Below are positions 5,474 through 8,835 of a stretch of 8,835 nucleotides of DNA, in pieces; position 1 is the stretch's first letter; the number at the start of each line of letters is the position of its first letter. Both the position numbers and the translations under genes were made by a program. The notes beneath the pieces are model-generated. The model saw only the letters and a program-made list of their open reading frames with translations. It was not told the DNA's origin and did not search any database. Source of the stretch: Nitrospirae bacterium GWC2_42_7 (GTDB lineage: Bacteria; Nitrospirota; Thermodesulfovibrionia; Thermodesulfovibrionales; UBA6898); the NCBI GenBank assembly GCA_001803645.1, contig MHDW01000093.1, positions 194 to 9,028 on the forward strand. Direction: 5' to 3'.

Positions 5474-7248
5474 CGCATTTCCCTTTGACTGATGAGCAAC
5501 AGCGATTTGTCGAACACGATGGCGAAGCTTTCGTGAAAGCCTGCCCAGGGGCTGGCAAAACTCGGGCGATTGTTGGGCGCATTTATAGGATCAGTCAGAC
5601 CCTTCTCCCTCGGAGGGGAATAGCAGTGCTATCATTTACCAATACGGCGGTGGATGAATTCAAAGAGCGTTGCCGTACCCAAGGATTGGAAAAGGTGTTG
5701 AGATACCCCAGTTTTATAGGGACATTTGATGCCTTTGTGAGTCATTTTATTGTGCTTCCGGCTGGGCTTCCCGGAGTACCGGCCAAACCAATTATTGTCG
5801 ATAGCTGGGCAAGCCTCGGCATTGAGGTTCGCCTGCAAGGTGAAAAGGCGTTCCCTGGCAAGGGTGTGTCCCTGGACAAATTTAATGCTAAAGAGTGCAC
5901 TATTGATCCACACTCCATTGGACATGCGGGGCTCAAAACGCACATTAAGGATCACAAAGGAGATTACGAAAAAGCAGCAGCATCATACAGGCAGAATCTT
6001 TGGCGTAAGGGCTTCCTAAGTTCAGCTGATGCTCGCATCATTGCCTTGAAAAACTTGGCGAAGGAAGGATGGGCCGCCAGTCTCGGAGGTGCCCTTGTCG
6101 CCCGCTTTCAGGAAGTAATTGTTGACGAGGCTCAAGACTGTAATCCGTTGGATTTGAAATTGCTAGAATGGCTTCGGCAGCATGGCTTGCCTGTAACTAT
6201 TGTTTGTGATCCCGATCAGGCCATATACGGTTTTCGGCACGGTAACCCTACCGACCTCCAGTGTTTTGCGTCTATATATAAATCTGATAGCCTGTTCAGT
6301 TTTACTGGCAATTTCAGAAGCAGCTCTCACATTTGTTCTTTGGCCGCAACTCTTAGAGCGCGCACTCAACCAGATTATGCCAAGGGCAAAAACTCTACAA
6401 TAACAATACCGATCCATGTTATATCATACAAAGGCAGTCCCGTTCCAAGTGCAGTGGGCCAATCTTTTATCCACATAGCCGAGAGCGTGGGGATTAAGCT
6501 TGATCAGACAAACATACTTGGACATAAGAGAAGGGCAGCTCTTCAGGCCGCAGGGATGGCGGCATCTGTTGTCTCGTCAGGTGATTCTAAAGTTGCATTG
6601 ATCGCAGGCGCTGTCGGGGCATTTTGGTCTTCTTCCGGTTCAAGCAAGGAGAGGGAATCAGCTCTTCGAGCTGTAGAAAAATTGATCCTCCTTCTTATGG
6701 GTAAGATCGAGAAAGATGAACCGATAGCTAAAGCGGTTGAGCGAAACGGTATCCATGGCCGCTGGTTACGGCGTGTAGCACTGGAGTTGATAATGTCTCT
6801 TCCGATGAATTGCAAAGACAATAATGACGAACGGTCTGCTTGGTTGGAGGTACTTCGCGGTGCAGTTTCCGACTTGGGATTGGATTGTGCGGCTGGTTTT
6901 ACTGTAAAGAGTTTCTTTCGTTGTCCAGCAAAAAACGAGTGGAGTAGATTGATCGATCAGGTGGCAACACCTGGACTTCAATGTGCGACTGTGCACGAAG
7001 CTAAAGGAAGGGAATACGAAGCTGTTTGTTTAGTAATTCCTCCCAATCGGGCTCCTTCCAATCATACTGAACAACTTATTGCAGCTTGGGAAGGGAGATT
7101 GAGCTCCGAAGCATTGCGTGTCGCATACGTGGGTATCACAAGAGCAAAAAAGCTTATTGCAATTGCGGTACCAGCTGCATATCAGCCGCGTCTGGCTAGC
7201 ATTTTAACCCGTGCTGGAGTAACTTGGGAGTTGAAAGATTTGGCATGA
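5470..7248 (+). CDS. gajB: Gabija GajB: UvrD/Rep-like superfamily 1 helicase
   Basis: This 592-residue protein has all main SF1A helicase motifs in order. They are the Q-motif LTDEQ (6-10), Walker A ACPGAGKT (24-31), motif Ia VLSFTNTAVDEF, motif II VDEAQD (218-223), and motif III with CDPDQAIYGFR (246-256). Motif IV is GNFRSS (280-285), motif V ATVHEAKGREYE (506-517) and motif VI RVAYVGITRAKK (550-561). In Gabija the helicase partner binds the GajA tetramer and is needed for phage defence. DNA ends or unwinding products are the proposed trigger, which is family knowledge. The protein is about 100 residues longer than the Bacillus cereus GajB I recall (about 494). The extra length appears to lie in the less conserved stretch between motifs IV and V (about 290-495). 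The GTG start overlaps the gajA stop, and the stop overlaps the next ATG, so translation is coupled on both sides. Confidence 0.91.
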   Translation: MTHFPLTDEQQRFVEHDGEAFVKACPGAGKTRAIVGRIYRISQTLLPRRGIAVLSFTNTAVDEFKERCRTQGLEKVLRYPSFIGTFDAFVSHFIVLPAGLPGVPAKPIIVDSWASLGIEVRLQGEKAFPGKGVSLDKFNAKECTIDPHSIGHAGLKTHIKDHKGDYEKAAASYRQNLWRKGFLSSADARIIALKNLAKEGWAASLGGALVARFQEVIVDEAQDCNPLDLKLLEWLRQHGLPVTIVCDPDQAIYGFRHGNPTDLQCFASIYKSDSLFSFTGNFRSSSHICSLAATLRARTQPDYAKGKNSTITIPIHVISYKGSPVPSAVGQSFIHIAESVGIKLDQTNILGHKRRAALQAAGMAASVVSSGDSKVALIAGAVGAFWSSSGSSKERESALRAVEKLILLLMGKIEKDEPIAKAVERNGIHGRWLRRVALELIMSLPMNCKDNNDERSAWLEVLRGAVSDLGLDCAAGFTVKSFFRCPAKNEWSRLIDQVATPGLQCATVHEAKGREYEAVCLVIPPNRAPSNHTEQLIAAWEGRLSSEALRVAYVGITRAKKLIAIAVPAAYQPRLASILTRAGVTWELKDLA

Positions 7249-7676
7249 TAATAAATAATGATCTAGTGAACATATCTGCGAAGCTCTCAACTGAACTATT
7301 AATAGGGAAAAAGTTACTCCGTAACATGCCGCTTAAAGGGTTTGTCTGTAAACAATGCGGGAACTGCTGTTTAAATCTTTCTGATGCCTATTCAACGTGT
7401 GTTGATGAGAAAGATATAGAAATGTGGGAGCAGGCGGGAAGAAGCGATATTCTGGCATGCGTCGCTTCCATACCTATCGGCGAGGGCTCTTTTGTCTACG
7501 ACATCTGGTTCAACTCAACAACAGGCGCAGAGGCCCAGAGATGTCCGTGGTTACGAAAACTCCCGAAGATGAATAAGTATGTCTGCCGGATTCACGACGT
7601 CAAACCACGGCATTGCAGAGAATATCCCAAATCGCTGAAACATGCTCGGAAGACAGGCTGTAAGGGATTTGATTAA
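7245..7676 (+). CDS. YkgJ-like CxxCxxCC metal-binding protein
   Basis: This 143-residue frame starts at ATG 7245, overlapping the gajB stop as ATGA. It contains the exact CxxCxxCC cluster, CKQCGNCC (residues 35-42), then RCPWL and YVCRIHDVKPRHCREYP, and ends with a further Cys in GCKGFD. These are the hallmarks of the Fe/Zn-chelating YkgJ family (PF03692), whose substrates are mostly unknown. Typical members start only a few residues before the first Cys. An internal ATG at 7326 would give a 116-residue protein beginning MPLKGFVCKQC, so the first 27 residues may be an added leader or a junction product. Neither start has a good ribosome binding site, and the overlap with gajB suggests coupling. 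The protein could be an accessory of the Gabija operon or a resident gene left at the island edge; the sequence does not decide. Confidence 0.8.
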   Translation: MIINNDLVNISAKLSTELLIGKKLLRNMPLKGFVCKQCGNCCLNLSDAYSTCVDEKDIEMWEQAGRSDILACVASIPIGEGSFVYDIWFNSTTGAEAQRCPWLRKLPKMNKYVCRIHDVKPRHCREYPKSLKHARKTGCKGFD

Positions 7677-7735
7677 GGTGTTGAACCTGTGAGCCTGTAG
7701 AACTGAAATCAAAAGTTTTTATTTATCAGCAATAT

Positions 7736-7775
7736 TGTTAAAATAAACACCAATCAAATCTTAAACTTAAGAGGT
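7736..7775 (+). promoter_or_regulatory. purB extended -10 promoter and ribosome binding site
   Basis: TG-T-TAAAAT (7736-7744) is an extended -10 element; no good -35 is seen, which is common for this promoter type. GAGGT (7771-7775) lies 4 nt before the purB ATG and is its Shine-Dalgarno. The 103-nt gap between the cysteine-cluster gene and purB holds no clear terminator; only weak 4-bp stems precede the TTTTT at 7716-7720. Confidence 0.4.
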
Positions 7776-7779
7776 CATC

Positions 7780-8835
7780 ATGATACCACGTTATACAAAA
7801 CAGGAGATGGGGAAACTCTGGGAGCCTGAGAACAAATTCCGGAAATGGCTTGATGTCGAGATAGCTGTATGCGAGGCATGGACAGAATTAGGCAAGATCC
7901 CAAAGAAGTCACTTGACGTTATAAAAAAGAATGCGGGGTTTGACGTTGCCAGGATTGATGAGATAGAGGAAATCGTTAAGCACGATGTGATTGCATTTCT
8001 TACATCTGTTGCTGAAAAGGTAGGGCCTGAGTCGAGGTATGTACATAAAGGACTGACATCCTCAGACATTGTTGATACTGCGCAATCCCTTCTTATGCGA
8101 GAAGCTGCGGGCATAATCATCAAAGATATTAAAAATCTAATGGCTGTTTTAAAAGAACAGTCCTTCAGATATAAAGACACTGTCTGTATAGGCAGAAGCC
8201 ATGGTGTTCATGCAGAGCCGATGACCTTCGGATTGAAGTTTGTTCTCTGGTATGAAGAGGCAAAGAGGAATCTAGTGAGAATGGAACAGGCCAGGAAGAC
8301 GATAAGCATAGGAAAATTTTCCGGTGCTGTCGGGACTTTTTCGAATATCCCTGTTGCGATAGAAGAGAAGGTCTGCAAGAAATTAGGGCTCAGGGCTGAG
8401 CCGATAGCGACACAGGTTGTACAAAGAGACAGGCATGCAGAGTATCTTTCAACGCTTGCGATAATAGCAGCCTCTGTGGAAAAGATCGCTGTTGAGATCA
8501 GGCATCTTCAGAGAACTGAGGTGCTTGAGGCAGAAGAGCCGTTTGCAAAAGGACAGAAAGGCTCATCCGCAATGCCGCATAAGCGTAACCCTGTAGGTTC
8601 TGAAAATCTCACCGGGCTTGCAAGGATAGTCAGGGTAAATGCCTTGGCATCTCTTGAGAATGTTGCATTATGGCATGAAAGGGACATCTCACATTCATCT
8701 GTTGAGAGAGTAATAATACCGGACAGCACGATCCTTGTTGACTATATGCTCAGCAGGCTCACGGGAATTCTTTCCGGCCTGCAGGTTTATCCTGAGAAGA
8801 TGAAGGAAAATATGGGCCGCAGTTACGGCCTGTAT
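7780..8835 (+). CDS. purB: Adenylosuccinate lyase PurB, N-terminal 352 residues (3' end outside window)
   Basis: The frame runs from ATG 7780 to the window end without a stop. PurB is about 430 residues, so around 80 are missing. It begins MIPRYTKQEMGKLWEPENKF, typical of the Bacillus/Thermotoga-type enzyme. Active-site residues fall at the same numbers I recall for the Bacillus enzyme: His68, His89 in VHKGLTSSD, His141 in GRSHGVHAEP, Lys268 and Glu275. The fumarase/lyase superfamily signature GSSAMPHKRNP is at 261-271, with the catalytic loop serine at 262/263. The cytoplasmic enzyme removes fumarate from SAICAR and from adenylosuccinate in purine synthesis. It is a chromosomal housekeeping gene with its own ribosome binding site and marks the right flank of the island. 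A 129-codon minus-strand frame inside it is a shadow. Confidence 0.96.
   Translation, partial: MIPRYTKQEMGKLWEPENKFRKWLDVEIAVCEAWTELGKIPKKSLDVIKKNAGFDVARIDEIEEIVKHDVIAFLTSVAEKVGPESRYVHKGLTSSDIVDTAQSLLMREAAGIIIKDIKNLMAVLKEQSFRYKDTVCIGRSHGVHAEPMTFGLKFVLWYEEAKRNLVRMEQARKTISIGKFSGAVGTFSNIPVAIEEKVCKKLGLRAEPIATQVVQRDRHAEYLSTLAIIAASVEKIAVEIRHLQRTEVLEAEEPFAKGQKGSSAMPHKRNPVGSENLTGLARIVRVNALASLENVALWHERDISHSSVERVIIPDSTILVDYMLSRLTGILSGLQVYPEKMKENMGRSYGLY

Noticed and set aside
5632..6019. Several overlapping frames (107, 67 and 89 codons) inside gajB
   Set aside because: Out-of-frame shadows of a helicase with complete motifs; no independent signals.
421..7710. Possible attachment-site direct repeat: TGTAGA near 425-430 and near 7696-7701
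   Set aside because: Only six bases match, expected by chance over this distance; no integrase gene or tRNA is present in the window.
7676..7725. Rho-independent terminator after the cysteine-cluster gene
   Set aside because: Only 4-bp stems (for example AGGT with ACCT, AACT with AGTT) precede the T-run; too weak to call.
7791..8180. 129-codon minus-strand frame inside purB
   Set aside because: PurB is unmistakable on the + strand with exact active-site residues; the reverse frame is low-complexity, serine-rich shadow sequence.

Overview
The window is an insertion of antiphage genes between ordinary bacterial housekeeping genes. It opens with the C-terminal part of nusB (1-353) and closes with the first 352 codons of purB (7780-8835). 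Every gene I support is on the + strand. The DNA is of moderate GC, with AT-rich spacers. PurB keeps the exact residue numbering of the Bacillus-type enzyme, and RadC looks like the version common in Clostridia and deep-branching Gram-negative lineages. My best guess is an uncultured, strictly or facultatively anaerobic bacterium (Nitrospirota- or Desulfobacterota-like). This is a weak inference; no 16S or other decisive marker is present.

Left flank (1-1258): nusB is followed after 7 nt by the first 22 codons of a metallophosphoesterase gene (361-429) that breaks off at a stop codon, so the original chromosome is damaged there. A complete radC (506-1258) follows, with a good ribosome binding site and a nearly palindromic -10 region.

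Spacer (1259-1626): 368 AT-rich bases without a convincing gene. It carries four alternating copies of an AAAGTAAACTT-like element that form perfect 11-12 bp inverted repeats. It ends in a sigma70-type promoter overlapped by an 8+8 bp palindrome, just before the defence operon.

Defence block (1627-7676): rloA (AAA15 ATPase) and rloB (TOPRIM-like protein) overlap by ATGA and form an RloAB/AbiL-type two-gene system. The 173-nt gap after rloB holds what looks like the C-terminal end of a type I restriction specificity subunit (hsdS), a relic of an older restriction-modification locus. Next come gajA (OLD-family ATPase-TOPRIM nuclease) and gajB (UvrD-like helicase), overlapping by GTGA, which form a complete Gabija system. 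A CxxCxxCC metal-binding protein gene overlaps the end of gajB by ATGA and may be an unrecognised third member or a resident gene at the island edge.

How they may work together: both systems pair an ABC-type ATPase with a TOPRIM catalytic centre, in two separate chains for RloAB and in one chain for GajA. No terminator and no strong internal promoter is seen between 1627 and 7676, so the five intact genes could share one transcript from the promoter at 1563-1591. The most interesting points are the tandem ATPase/TOPRIM layout with an hsdS relic at the seam, the Gabija-coupled cysteine-cluster gene, and the orphan repeat array upstream.
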